From positions 1,767,024 through 1,831,023 of the forward strand of contig CM035361.1 in assembly GCA_020137815.1 (NCBI GenBank): a stretch of 64,000 nucleotides of DNA, given 5' to 3'. A program made the position numbers and the translations under genes. The notes under the pieces were generated by a model that was not told the DNA's origin, did no database searches, and worked only from the letters and a program-made list of their open reading frames with translations. Each line of letters opens with the position of its first letter. The stretch's first letter is position 1. The stretch comes from Hormiphora californensis. Taxonomy: Eukaryota > Ctenophora > Tentaculata > Cydippida > Pleurobrachiidae. Shown one piece after another: positions 23,201-34,979 of the stretch.

Positions 23201-23456
23201 AGATTGCGTTGGCCTGAAATGAAAACAAACTGTTTATTTCAAACATACCCTTGATAATCATCAACGGGGGAATGTCAAGGCTACATCGATGTGTAATAGT
23301 TGAGCTAGGAAATCACAGGGATCATGAGTATTCTTTTATGAACTGTCTTATTAAACCTCTCCCTCTTGTACTCACATCTTTTGAGATAAGGAGAAGAACA
23401 CACAATATTGGATTTAAGTAGGATATTAGTGCTATAGAGAAGTTCCTACACGCCAT
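17248..23456 (-). CDS. ICMT: Protein-S-isoprenylcysteine O-methyltransferase, copy 1
   Basis: An ER-membrane enzyme that methylates the C-terminal prenylcysteine of processed CaaX proteins (Ras, Rho, lamins) using S-adenosylmethionine. Seven exons: 23376-23456, 23090-23213, 22829-22924, 22574-22713, 22252-22374, 21867-22012 and 17248-17395. All junctions are GT-AG, and the coding sum of 858 nt gives 285 residues, essentially the length of vertebrate ICMT. Diagnostic features are several hydrophobic helices, GLSFFHISEYL, DSFLLNHS, the catalytic-domain motif RHPSYAGWFYWS, LCNP, WRFFSER and the C-terminal EEEEYYLVQFFRGEY..GIPFIKG. The last intron is 4.47 kb because a foldback transposon (17428-21756) sits in it; the other introns are 0.1-0.25 kb. 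It is the first of two tandem copies. Confidence 0.96.
17428..21756. mobile_element. 4.3-kb foldback element, copy 1
   Basis: The two halves are inverted copies of one another around a centre near 19940. Ends are CAGGGTGTGAACTGCATG (left) and CATGCAGTTCACACCCTG (right), flanked by the 5-bp direct repeat CCATG (17423-17427 and 21757-21761). Each arm has about 560 bp of unique sequence, including three TTGCATGTCG repeats and GC-rich GCGAGCGCGCTTGCGAGAC, then about 2 kb of a ~30-bp minisatellite (TCTCAGCTTCCCTACCTCCC plus ATTTACTCCA). Mirrored ORFs in the arms show no protein homology. It lies in the last intron of ICMT. Confidence 0.88.
18040..20930. repeat. ~30-bp minisatellite forming both arms of the foldback element
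   Basis: About 90 tandem units in total, on opposite strands left and right of 19945. Units vary at a few positions (AGCTTCC, AGCTACC, AGATACC). The counterpart in copy 2 spans about 27805-30700. Confidence 0.92.
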
Positions 23457-23734
23457 AACTATCCTGGAGTGGAAAGATGAATCGGTAAAATTGCCCCGTC
23501 ACCGGTGCCAGACGGTCTTGAGAAAAAGTGGTTTGAAACATATTTGAAATAGAAACGACTTTAATTGGTATACTTTGAAGGCCCCTGAGACGCAATAGAG
23601 GACTGTAGCTCATGCCAGAGAGCTCGTAATTAGAAGATCATAACTTTTTTAAATGTTGAAGAAAGCAAACTTTTAAAAACTTTCGCGAAATTATGGTTTT
23701 TTTGTCATCATCATCATCATCAATTAACATTATA

Positions 23735-25066
23735 GGCCGGTCATATGACGTTTTTTTCTCGGCGTAAAAGTTGTAAATCTAATTCCACTTCTATGGCACT
23801 CTAATAGGTCCCTAGAACCACCAAAAAAATTCACCGCACTCTACGCGGTGGAGAACTTGACTTAATTGGGCCTAATTGGTTACAGGGTACTTTCAGCCTG
23901 AAGCCAACACCGTAAGTGCCCTTAGAGTAGGAGTAGAGAAAAAAAACAAGGGCACTTAAGTGATCAGCGCCCACACATTAGTGGGGGTAGGGTGCTGGAA
24001 TTAAGTCTCTATCTCATCCCGTTAATTAGATAATTGATAATTAGATGCGCACATAGCCGTTTTATGGTTTATACGGTAAAAACCATCTTAGGAAACGAGT
24101 AGAGAAAAAAACCAAGGGCACTAAAGTGTTCAGCGACCTCACATTAGTGGGGGTAGGTGCTGGAATTAAGTCTCTATCTCATCTGGATAATTAGATAATT
24201 GGTTAATTAGATGCGCACATAGCCGTTTTTGGCCATATGGCTATATCCACTTAGGAGAGGCGTAGAGACTTTTTACAGGCGCCATTTTGTAGGCAATGGC
24301 CAAGTTATGGGGGGTCTTCGTCGGACTTTTAAAAGCTCTATCTCTACCGTTTAAGCCGTTATTAGGCTTTAAAGGCGCTCAAAATGAGCTAAAAAACGGT
24401 AAAAAGCCCGATTTTGAGCACCTTTAAAGCCTAATAACGGCTAAACGGTTAGAGATAGAGCTTAAAAGTCCGACGAAGACCCCCCATAACTTGGCCATTG
24501 CCTACAAAATGGCGCCTGTAAAAAGTCTCTACGCCTCTCCTAAGTGGATATAGCCATATGGCCAAAAACGGCTATGTGCGCATCTAATTAACCAATTATC
24601 TAATTATCCAGATGAGATAGAGACTTAATTCCAGCACCTACCCCCACTAATGTGAGGTCGCTGAACACTTTAGTGCCCTTGGTTTTTTCTCTACTCGTTT
24701 CCTAAGATGGTTTTTACCGTATAACCATAAAACGGCTATGTGCGCATCTAATTATTCAATTATCTAATTAACGGGATGAGATAGAGACTTAATTCCAGCA
24801 CCTACCCCCACTAATGTGTGGGCGCTGATCACTTAAGTGCCCTTGTTTTTTTCTCTACTCCTACTCTAAGGGCACTTACGGTGTTGGCTTCAGGCTGAAA
24901 GTACCCTGTAACCAATTAGGCCCAATTAAGTCAAGTTCTCCACCGCGTAGAGTGCGGTGAATTTTTTTGGTGGTTCTAGGGACCTATTAGAGTGCCATAG
25001 AAGTGGAATTAGATTTACAACTTGAACGCCGATTTTTGATCTACTTTCGACATCATATGACTGGCC
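23735..25066. mobile_element. 1.3-kb palindromic element, copy 1
   Basis: Ends GGCCGGTCATATGA and TCATATGACTGGCC are flanked by TA. The arms are near-perfect inverted repeats of about 640 bp meeting at an asymmetric ~55-bp spacer (24371-24425). Each arm contains two direct copies of a ~150-bp segment (CACATTAGTGGGGGTAGGTG...GATGCGCACATAGCCG). No ORF. Confidence 0.85.
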
Positions 25067-25213
25067 TATTAAATATACCGCTTTATAGCATATTGGTAAG
25101 ATATCACTTAAAAAAGAAAAAACTTAACGGATAACTTCCTGCTTTCAAAAGCGGTTTTACTCTATTTGATCAATAAATCAGAGTCCATGAGCTAGTAGTG
25201 TTTATACAAATGT

Positions 25214-25800
25214 TCAAATGTCCCTTGGTGCTTCTAACACCCTCTTTCCACGGATTATGAAGTAGGTTCCAGGGGACTGCTTTACCTTCTCCTTCAGTTC
25301 AACAACAAGCTTTTTCCGTTCATTCCGTTCTTCTACTGTTCTATCAGGAGATATAAAGACTTTGCCAAACTTGTCGTTCCCTTTCAGCAGGGATTTCTTC
25401 GACAGGATTGAAATTTGAGCTTCTCTGCTCCTCAGCACGACTTTCACAGGTCTTGCCGATGAGGACTGCTTTCCCAAGCGCTCGGCGGATTGCACTTTCG
25501 GAGCCTCTTCAAGCTCACCAAAAAGAGACTTAATTTGAGTTTCAAGCTTCTCACCATTTACATTGTCTTTCAACTCTTCCAATCCATGGATGATGATGTT
25601 ACACCCACGGTCCTCCGATGCTGCCACGATTGCCGATTGAATCTTCTTTGGAGCCAGGGCCGAGGCACACTCTTTCTCCAAAACGGCTGCAAAGCTCTCA
25701 TTTCCTGTTGTGCTGTTGACTGCACAGCTGTTATCTCAACCTTCCTCTTCTCAAGTAATTGCCTCTGGATTTTCAGGAGCTCCTCTTGTGCAGCCACTAG
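25214..25800 (-). pseudogene. LINE ORF1 fragment truncated by the duplication junction
   Basis: This is the C-terminal part of the ORF1 protein described at 34980-36022 (NIIIHGLEEL, ERLGKQSSSARPVKVVLRS). It carries a one-base deletion relative to the longer copy, in the run AAAGCTCTCATT versus AAAGCTCTTCATT, which breaks the frame, and it ends abruptly at the junction with duplicated exon 3 sequence. Confidence 0.85.
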
Positions 25801-25806
25801 TGTTGA

Positions 25807-26313
25807 TTTTCATACACAGGGAACTTCCTGGGAGAAAGACTTTCAATTATAATTAGGTTTGCTAACTTTTAACCACATTTTCAATCATTACATCAAGTGG
25901 ATGGATAAAAACAAATACCTGAACAGAGCAGCCCCATAGTTAGCAGATTCCTCAGATTCAATGAGGGTATGGGAAGAGGTGCATTGTTGATTTAAAAACT
26001 TTTTTCTCCGATCGAATGCATCCTTGGCCTGATTGTACTCGAGCCGCGGATCAAATGTCCTGCCTACCTGTAATGGGTAGGTTATTAGGGACAAACAAAC
26101 AAATAAGGAAACGCACAAACACACAAACAAACGCACAAACAAACGCACAAACAAACGCACAAACAAACAAACAAACAAACAAACAAACAAACAAACAAAC
26201 AAACAAACAAACAAACAAACAAACAAACAAACAAATAAACAAACAAACAAACAAACAAACACACAAACCAGTGGTTCGAGGGGGATGATCACTTCCACCT
26301 CGTCATCACACAT
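25807..26313 (-). pseudogene. Truncated second copy of the ten-exon gene (exons 1-2 and start of exon 3)
   Basis: Copies of exon 1 (26299-26313, MCDDE) and exon 2 (25919-26067, FDPRLEYNQAKDAF) are intact. Exon 3 begins with its splice acceptor (top base 25827) but only about 20 nt remain before the junction with LINE sequence. The promoter region is duplicated too, so a truncated transcript could be made, but no full protein. Confidence 0.85.
26110..26270. repeat. (CAAA)n array, duplication copy 2
   Basis: Counterpart of the array at 16270-16411 with a different internal pattern, including several CAAACGCACAAA units at its left end. Confidence 0.9.
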
Positions 26314-27014
26314 CCGGTCCTTTTCTTCTCAGCAACTTCACCCAGAGATCAGGAACTTTTTTGCCCACAGATATCAAGTGGCGATTATGATACCAGTGTT
26401 ATTGCCACGGTGATTAGTTATTTAGTTGCCTCATCTGGCCATTATAGATCACACTAGAAAATGAGTTTAGAAGAATGAGGTTTGGAACTGAAGGTTTGCA
26501 AGGTTTCAGTTGGAAACATTAAAACTAATCGTTAACGGAAAATATTATTTTAAATTATTTAATATTTAGAGGATTACAATTATAAATATAAATATTACAG
26601 TAGATGAGACTAGATCACACTAGAGCCACTCGACCCCAATATTTCGTGGGCAACCTAGCCTTACTCGACCCTAACTTCCCAACTGCATAACATACAAACA
26701 TTACAAACACGCGTTAACAGCCCTGAAAATGGGGCGGCAAATATTCTGATCATCTAAAAACGGAGGTTTTACATGCTGCATAATTATGGTAACCATGGTA
26801 ACCATGGTAACGAAATTACCCCTCATGGAGGCATCGCGGTAGGTAGGTAGGGGTAATTTCGTTACCAAATGATAACCATGGTAACATATAGAATATACTA
26901 TCTACAAATTACAAGCACAGCTACAACTAAGAGGTCCTGGTAACAATTATAAATAGTTTTCCGAGTTCTGAAAAAAAGGCGATCACAGGATATCATCTGC
27001 TATCAGATCTGCTA

Positions 27015-30000
27015 TCACTTGTTCTTCTTAAGCAACTGCTCTCGAACAGCAGGATCAATTTCATACCCCTTGATAAAAGGAATACCAATTCCAACGTTAT
27101 CTTTGTAGTCAACATACTCCCCACGGAAGAATTGAACCAGATAATATTCCTCCTCCTCAATCCTGAGGAATGGACGATTACTTTGGTTACCATGCAGGGT
27201 GTGAACTGCATGTCGTGTTTGCTAGTCGCGAGCGCGCTTGCGAGACAAGCAAACACGTCAAGGTTCATTAACAAGCATGCTGCTCAGTCATTTTAGATTT
27301 AATACACAATGTAAGGATACCATGTAATAGGTGAGACTCTTGCCGTCACCCTCGTTCAAGTCCCGTGAAAAACGGAGCAGTACACGCAAACTGATGCCCA
27401 TTTTCCTCGCGTGACCCCGATTCAGCAGTTTGAGACACCAACTCTTTAGGGGGCCATATCTCAGGAACCAGACAAGATAGGAAAAATCGCCGTCTAACGA
27501 GGCGTACAGTTTTTAATCTAGTTTACCACTGTACCGGCCGTTTCACTCTCCGACCTAAAACAAAAATCGCAACCCCACAAAACTTCAAAATAATGAAATT
27601 CGCATCTCGCATGTCGTGTTGCATGTCGTGTTGCATGTCGTGTCATGTTATTGACGCGCTCGCGTTCAACTCTCACACAGCAGCTGCAGAACATGGCGGG
27701 AAACATCGAGGAGTAGAGAGAGGGTCGGTGCCGAATCAAATATTTCTTGATCTTGATCTACTCCATCTCTCAGCTATCCTACCCCTCATCAACTCGATCT
27801 CTCAGCTACCCTACCCCTCATCTACTCCATCTTTCAGCTACCCTACCCCTCATCTACTCCATCTTTCAGCTACCCTACCCCTTATCTATTCCATCTCTCA
27901 GCTACCCTACTCCTCATCTACTCCATCTCTCAGCTTCCCTATTAGGGAAGCATAGAGATGGAAACGATTAGGGGTAGGGAATCCCTATCCATAATCTAGT
28001 TCCATCTCTATGCTTCCCTAGCCCTCATCAACTCCATCTTTCAGCTACCCTACCCCTAATCTAGTCCATCTCTCCGCTACCCTACTCCTCATCTACTCCA
28101 TCTCTCAGCTACCCTACCTCCCATTTACTCCATCTCTCAGCTACCCTACCTCCCATTTACTCCATCTCTCAGCTTCCCTACCTCCCATTTACTCCATCTC
28201 TCAGCTTACCTACCTCCCATTTACTCCATATCTCAGCTTCCCTACCTGCCATTTACTCCATCTTTCAGATACCCTACCTCCCATTTACTCCATCTCTCAG
28301 CTTACCTACCTCCCATTTACTCCATCTCTCAGCTTCCCTACCTCCCATTTACTCCATCTCTCAGCTTCCCTACCTCCCATTTACTCCATCTCTCAGCTAC
28401 CCAACCTCCCATTCACTCCATCTATCAGCTACCCTACCTCCCATTTACTCCATCTCTCAGCTTCCCTACCTCCCATTTACTCCATCTCTCAGCTTCCCTA
28501 CCTCCCATTTACTCCATCTCTCAGCTTACCTACCTCCCATTTACTCCATATCTCAGCTTCCCTACCTGCCATTTACTCCATCTTTCAGATACCCTACCTC
28601 ACATTTACTCCATCTCTCAGCTTCCCTACCTCTCATTTAGTACTCCATCTCTCAGCTTCCCTACCTCCCATTTACTCCATATCTCAGCTACCCAACCTCC
28701 CATTCACTCCATCTATCAGCTACCCTACCTCCCATTTACTCCATCTCTCAGCTTCCCTACCTCCCATTTACTCCATCTCTCAGCTTCCCTACCTCCCATT
28801 TACTCCATCCCTCAGCTTCCCTACCTCCCATTTACTCCATCCCTGCCTCCCATTTACTCCATCTCTCAGCTACCCTACCTCCCATTCACTCCATCTCTCA
28901 GCTACCCTACCACCCATTTACTCCATCTCTCAGCTTCCCTACCTCCCATTTACTCCATCCCTCAGCTTCCCTACCTCCCATTTACTCCATCTCTCAGCTT
29001 CCCTACCTCCCATTTACTCCATCCCTCAGCTTCCCTACATCCCATTTACTCCATCTCTCAACTTCCCTACCTCCCATTTACTCCATCTCTCAGCTACCCT
29101 ACCTCCCATTTACTCCATCTCTCAGCTTCCCTACCTCCCATATACTCCATCTTTCAGCTTCCCTACCTCCCATTTACTCCATCGCTTACCTTCCCTACCT
29201 CCCATTTACTCCATCTCTCAGATACCCTACCTCCCATTTACTCCATCTCTCAGCTTACCTACCTCCCATTTACTCCATCTCTCAGCTTCCCTACCTCCCA
29301 TTTACTCCATCTCTCAGCTTCCCTACCTCCCATTTACTCCATCTCTCAGCTACCCAACCTCCCATTCACTCCATCTATCAGCTACCCTACCTCCCATTTA
29401 CTCCATCTCTCAGCTTCCCTACCTCCCATTTACTCCATCTCTCAGCTTCCCTACCTCCCATTTACTCCATCTCTCAGCTTACCTACCTCCCATTTACTCC
29501 ATATCTCAGCTTCCCTACCTGCCATTTACTCCATCTTTCAGATACCCTACCTCACATTTACTCCATCTCTCAGCTTCCCTACCTCCCATTTACTCCATCG
29601 CTTACCTTCCCTACCTCCCATTTACTCCATCTCTCAGCTTCCCTACCTCCCATTTACTCCATCTCTCAGCTTCCCTACCTCCCATTTACTCCATCTCTCA
29701 TTTATCCTAACATTCCTACCCCTGAGAGATGGAGTAAATGGGAGGTAGGGAAGCTGAGAGATGGAGTAAATGGGAGGTAGGGAAGCTGAGAGATGGAGTA
29801 AATGGGAGGTAGGAAAGCTGAGAGATGGAGTAAATGGGTGGTAGGGTAGCTGAGAGATAGAGTAAATGGGAGGTAGGGAAGCTGAGGGATGGAGTAAATG
29901 GGAGGTAGGGAAGCTGAGAGATGGAGTAAATGGGAGGTAGGTAAGCTGAGAAATGGAGTAAATGGGAGGTAGGGTAGCTGAGAGATGGAGTAAATGGGAG

Positions 30001-33000
30001 GTAGGGTAGCTGAGAGATGGAGTAAATGGGAGGTAGGGAAGCTGAGAGATGGAGTAAATGGGAGGTAGGGTAGCTGAGAGATGGAGTACTAAATGAGAGG
30101 TAGGGAAGCTGAGAAATGGAGTAAATGGGAGGTAGGGAAGCTGAGAGATGGATCAAATGGGAGGTAGGGTAGCTGAGGGATGGAGTAAATGGGAGGTAGG
30201 GAAGCTGAGAGATGGAGTAAATGGGAGGTAGGGTAGCTGAGAGATGGAGTAAATGGGAGGTAGGGAAGCTGAGAGATGGAGTAAATGGGAGGTAGGGTAG
30301 CTGAGAGATGGAGTAAGTAAATGAGAGGTAGGGAAGCTGAGAAATGGAGTAAATGGGAGGTAGGGAAGCTGAGAGATGGATCAAATGGGAGGTAGGGTAG
30401 CTGAGGGATGGAGTAAATGGGAGGTAGGGAAGCTGAGAGATGGAGTAAATGGAAGGTAGGTAAGCTGAGAGATGGAGTACTTAAATGGGAGGTAGGGTAT
30501 CTGAGAGATGGAGTAAATGGCAGGTAGGGAAGCTGAGATATGGAGTAAATGGGAGGTAGGTAAGCTGAGAGATGGAGTAAATGGGAGGTAGGGAAGCTGA
30601 GAGATGGAGTAAATGGGAGGTAGGGTAGCTGAGAGATGGAGTAAATGGGAGGTAGGGTAGCTGAGAGATGGAGTAGATGAGGAGTAGGGTAGCGGAGAGA
30701 TGGACTAGATTAGGGGTAGGCTAGCTGAAAGATGGAGTTGATGAGGGCTAGGGAAGCATAGAGATGGAAACGATTATGGATAGGGATTCGTTTCCATCTC
30801 TATGCTTCCCTAATAGGGAAGCTGAGAGATGGAGTAGATGAGGAGTAGGGTAGCTGAGAGATGGACTAGATAAGGGGTAGGGTAGCTGAAAGATGGAGTA
30901 GATGAGGGGTAGGGTAGCTGAGAGATCGAGTTGATGAGGGGTAGGATAGCTGAGAGATGGAGTAGATCAAGATCAAGAAATATTTGATTCGGCACCGACC
31001 CTCTCTCTACTCCTCGATGTTTCCCGCCATGTTCTGCAGCTGCTGTGTGAGAGTTGAACGCGAGCGCGTCAATAACATGACACGACATGCAACACGACAT
31101 GCAACACGACATGCGAGATGCGAATTTCATTATTTTGAAGTTTTGTGGGGTTGCGATTTTTGTTTTAGGTCGGAGAGTGAAACGGCCGGTACAGTGGTAA
31201 ACTAGATTAAAAACTGTACGCCTCGTTAGACGGCGATTTTTCCTATCTTGTCTGGTTCCTGAGATATGGCCCCCTAAAGAGTTGGTGTCTCAAACTGCTG
31301 AATCGGGGTCACGCGAGGAAAATGGGCATCAGTTTGCGTGTACTGCTCCGTTTTTCACGGGACTTGAACGAGGGTGACGGCAAGAGTCTCACCTATTACA
31401 TGGTATCCTTACATTGTGTATTAAATCTAAAATGACTGAGCAGGATGCTTGTTAATGAACCTTGACGTGTTTGCTTGTCTCGCAAGCGCGCTCGCGACTA
31501 GCAAACACGACATGCAGTTCACACCCTGCCATGGTGATGAGTGAATCTAGTTAACATGGTTGTTATGGTTACCATAGTTACCGAGGCTACCGAATAAGGA
31601 ACTGCTTTTAGAACTGTACAATATTCACACACACATACCTCTCACTAAAGAATCTCCAGGCAGCATAAGCATAAGCACAGGTTGACACGGGATTACAGAG
31701 GAGCAGCTGGGTTGCGATGGACCAATAGAACCAACCCGCATAGGAGGGGTGTCGCGATATCGCATACACACCGTTCTGGACAAGCTGAGAAATTGGACAT
31801 TGGTTAGTTGACTGAATCAATTGATATACTATTCGTAAAACTCCCCGAAAACAATGTAGGTCACTAATTGTGTGGCTCCCACTGCATTATATTTCAGAGC
31901 ACACTATTCGGCAGATCAAGTCACCGAAACCTCCCCAACTTTATATATAAAATACAATGGTAATAAACCTCCCCAACTTTAATTATAAAATACAATGGTA
32001 CTAAACCTCCCTTACCTTGTGGTCCTCGTTCTTAGTGTCCTGGACGATGTGGTCAAAGTTTTCCGCTGCCGTTATCATGGCCAGCTTCCTGACCGCATCT
32101 CCCGCTATCATTACCACCCCTCCTGTCCAGTATATCGGCTGAAAAATAAGGGGGCGGAGGGGAGAGTGAGATTGATCATGTTGTATTAGAAGGGGGGTGT
32201 CAGATATAACTGTAGATTAAATGAACAAATAAACTATTGTATGTACAGACTAACTTATCTCCTAAACTCTCAATAAAGAGATCTGAGCAAGAATTCATCT
32301 CCTAAAGCAACACACAAAAAACAAAATCTAATACGTACCGCGTAAAACTTGTATCCAGGGCCAAGGTTGACGAAAGTGACCAGGTACTCAAATAGTCCAA
32401 CTACCAGTGCTACATGGTAGGCAGTGGAGTGGTTGAGAAGGAAGGAATCGTAGGAGAGCTTGTGTTCTTTAAATAACGCTGGAAAGAGTGTTTAGATGAT
32501 TACAGATTGAGAAAGAGAGAAGTTGCCCTGCGCTGTGGGGTACTGAAAACCTCAGCGATGAATGGGTCTTTTATGAGAGCGGGAATTGGGAAAAGACAAT
32601 ACCTGTTAGAAGGTACTCTGAGATGTGGAAAAATGACAGTCCAACCAGATAACAACCAAGCTGCTTGTGATGGTCAGTATACCACGACACAATTAATCCT
32701 GGATAATAATGGTGTAACGATTAATTGCTTCATAAATATTGTTCTAATATTTGTCTTCCGTCACGGGGCAGCTGTAGCAGTGAGAGATGGTCGAGCAAGG
32801 CAAACTACAATGATCGATTTATCGAAACACAATTGTTGTGACTATGACCTAAAACCCACTCACCTGCTGACCCCACTGCACCAATAAAGTAACCTCTGTA
32901 CACTATGCCATGTTCCCTCGGTAGGGCCAGGGAAAACAGAGGTGCTATACTAAACAAAATACCAAATGTGTACCAGATTGCGTTGGCCTGAAATGAAAAC

Positions 33001-33230
33001 AAACTGTTTATTTCAAACATACCCTTGATAATCATCAACGGGGGAATGTCAAGGCTACATCGATGTGTAATAGTTGAGCTAGGAAATCACAGGGATCATG
33101 AGTATTCTTTTATGAACTGTCTTATTAAAACTCTCCCTCTTGTACTCACATCTTTTGAGATAAGGAGAAGAACACACAATATTGGATTTAAGTAGGATAT
33201 TAGTGCTATAGAGAAGTTCCTACACGCCAT
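27015..33230 (-). CDS. ICMT: Protein-S-isoprenylcysteine O-methyltransferase, copy 2
   Basis: Exons 33150-33230, 32864-32987, 32603-32698, 32339-32478, 32016-32138, 31639-31784 and 27015-27162 match copy 1 exon for exon with the same lengths and splice sites, giving 285 residues without a stop or frameshift. By eye, coding differences from copy 1 are about nine synonymous changes (for example GCC to GCT, CGG to CGA, AAT to AAC in the last exon) and one conservative change, Ile to Val, in exon 4. Introns differ more, by indels and substitutions. The pattern suggests purifying selection on both sequences. It may be a true paralogue or the other haplotype placed in tandem by assembly. Confidence 0.94.
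27195..31528. mobile_element. 4.3-kb foldback element, copy 2
   Basis: Same element and flanking CCATG repeats as at 17428-21756, carried along by the segmental duplication. The central sequence near 29712 has the same orientation as in copy 1. Small differences in unit number exist in the minisatellite arms. Confidence 0.88.
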
Positions 33231-33508
33231 AACTATCCTGGAGTGGAAAGATGAATCGGTAAAATTGCCCCGTCACCGGTGCCAGACGGTCTTGAGAAAA
33301 AGTGGTTTGAAACATATTTGAAATAGAAACGACTTTAATTGGTATACTTTGAAGGCCCCTGAGACGCAATAGAGGACTGTAGCTCATGCCAGAGAGCTCG
33401 TAATTAGAAGATCATAACTTTTTTAAATGTTGAAGAAAGCAAACTTTTAAAAACTTTCGCGAAATTATGGTTTTTTTGTCATCATCATCATCATCAATTA
33501 ACATTATA

Positions 33509-34832
33509 GGCCGGTCATATGACGTTTTTTTCTCGGCGTAAAAGTTGTAAATCTAATTCCACTTCTATGGCACTCTAATAGGTCCCTAGAACCACCAAAA
33601 AAATTCACCGCACTCTACGCGGTGGAGAACTTGACTTAATTGGGCCTAATTGGTTACAGGGTACTTTCAGCCTGAAGCCAACACCGTAAGTGCCCTTAGA
33701 GTAGGAGTAGAGAAAAAAACAAGGGCACTAAAGTGATCAGCGCCCACACATTAGTGGGGGTAGGTGCTGGAATTAAGTCTCTATCTCATCCCGTTAATTA
33801 GATAATTGGATAATTAGATGCGCACATAGCCGTTTTATGGTTATACGGTAAAAACCATCTTAGGAAACGAGTAGAGAAAAAACCAAGGGCACTAAAGTGT
33901 TCAGCGACCTCACATTAGTGGGGGTAGGTGCTGGAATTAAGTCTATCTCATCTGGATAATTAGATAATTGGTTAATTAGATGCGCACATAGCCGTTTTTG
34001 GCCATATGGCTATATCCACTTAGGAGAGGCGTAGAGACTTTTTACAGGCGCCATTTTGTAGGCAATGGCCAAGTTATGGGGGGTCTTCGTCGGACTTTTA
34101 ATCTCTATCTCCAACCGTTTAACCGTTATTAGGCTTTAAAGGTGCTCAAAATCGGGCTTTTTACCGTTTTTTGCTCATTTTGAGCGCCTTTAAAGCCTAA
34201 TAACGGCTAAACGGTTAGAGATAGAGCTTAAAAGTCCGACGAAGACCCCCCATAACTTGGCCATTGCCTACAAAATGGCGCCTGTAAAAAGTCTCTACGC
34301 CTCTCCTAAGTGGATATAGCCATATGGCCAAAAACGGCTATGTGCGCATCTAATTAACCAATTATCTAATTATCCAGATGAGATAGAGACTTAATTCCAG
34401 CACCTACCCCCACTAATGTGAGGTCGCTGAACACTTTAGTGCCCTTGGTTTTTTCTCTACTCGTTTCCTAAGATGGTTTTTACCGTATAACCATAAAACG
34501 GCTATGTGCGCATCTAATTATTCAATTATCTAATTAACGGGATGAGATAGAGACTTAATTCCAGCACCTACCCCCACTAATGTGTGGGCGCTGATCACTT
34601 AAGTGCCCTTGTTTTTTTCTCTACTCCTACTCTAAGGGCACTTACGGTGTTGGCTTCAGGCTGAAAGTACCCTGTAACCAATTAGGCCCAATTAAGTCAA
34701 GTTCTCCACCGCGTAGAGTGCGGTGAATTTTTTTGGTGGTTCTAGGGACCTATTAGAGTGCCATAGAAGTGGAATTAGATTTACAACTTGAACGCCGATT
34801 TTTGATCTACTTTCGACATCATATGACTGGCC
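33509..34832. mobile_element. 1.3-kb palindromic element, copy 2 (centre inverted)
   Basis: Same termini and TA flanks as at 23735-25066. The central asymmetric spacer (34138-34193) is the reverse complement of that in copy 1, while the flanking duplicated DNA keeps its orientation. Confidence 0.85.
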
Positions 34833-34979
34833 TATTAAATATACCGCTTTATAGCATATTGGTAAGATATCACTTAAAAAAGAAAAAACTTAACGGATAA
34901 CTTCCTGCTTTCAAAAGCGGTTTTACTCTATTTGATCAATAAATCAGAGTCCATGAGCTAGTAGTGTTTATACAAATGT

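Larger units (their letters stand above)
15958..25800. repeat. Tandem segmental duplication, copy 1 (9843 bp)
   Basis: Positions 15958-25800 recur as 25807-35567 in the same orientation with a few percent or less divergence and scattered small indels. The unit contains exons 1-2 and the first bases of exon 3 of the ten-exon gene, all of ICMT, the 4.3-kb foldback element, the 1.3-kb palindrome and the C-terminal part of a LINE ORF1. The junction at 25801-25806 (TGTTGA) is six unrelated bases between the LINE ORF1 and exon 3, so the join is not homologous. Confidence 0.93.
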
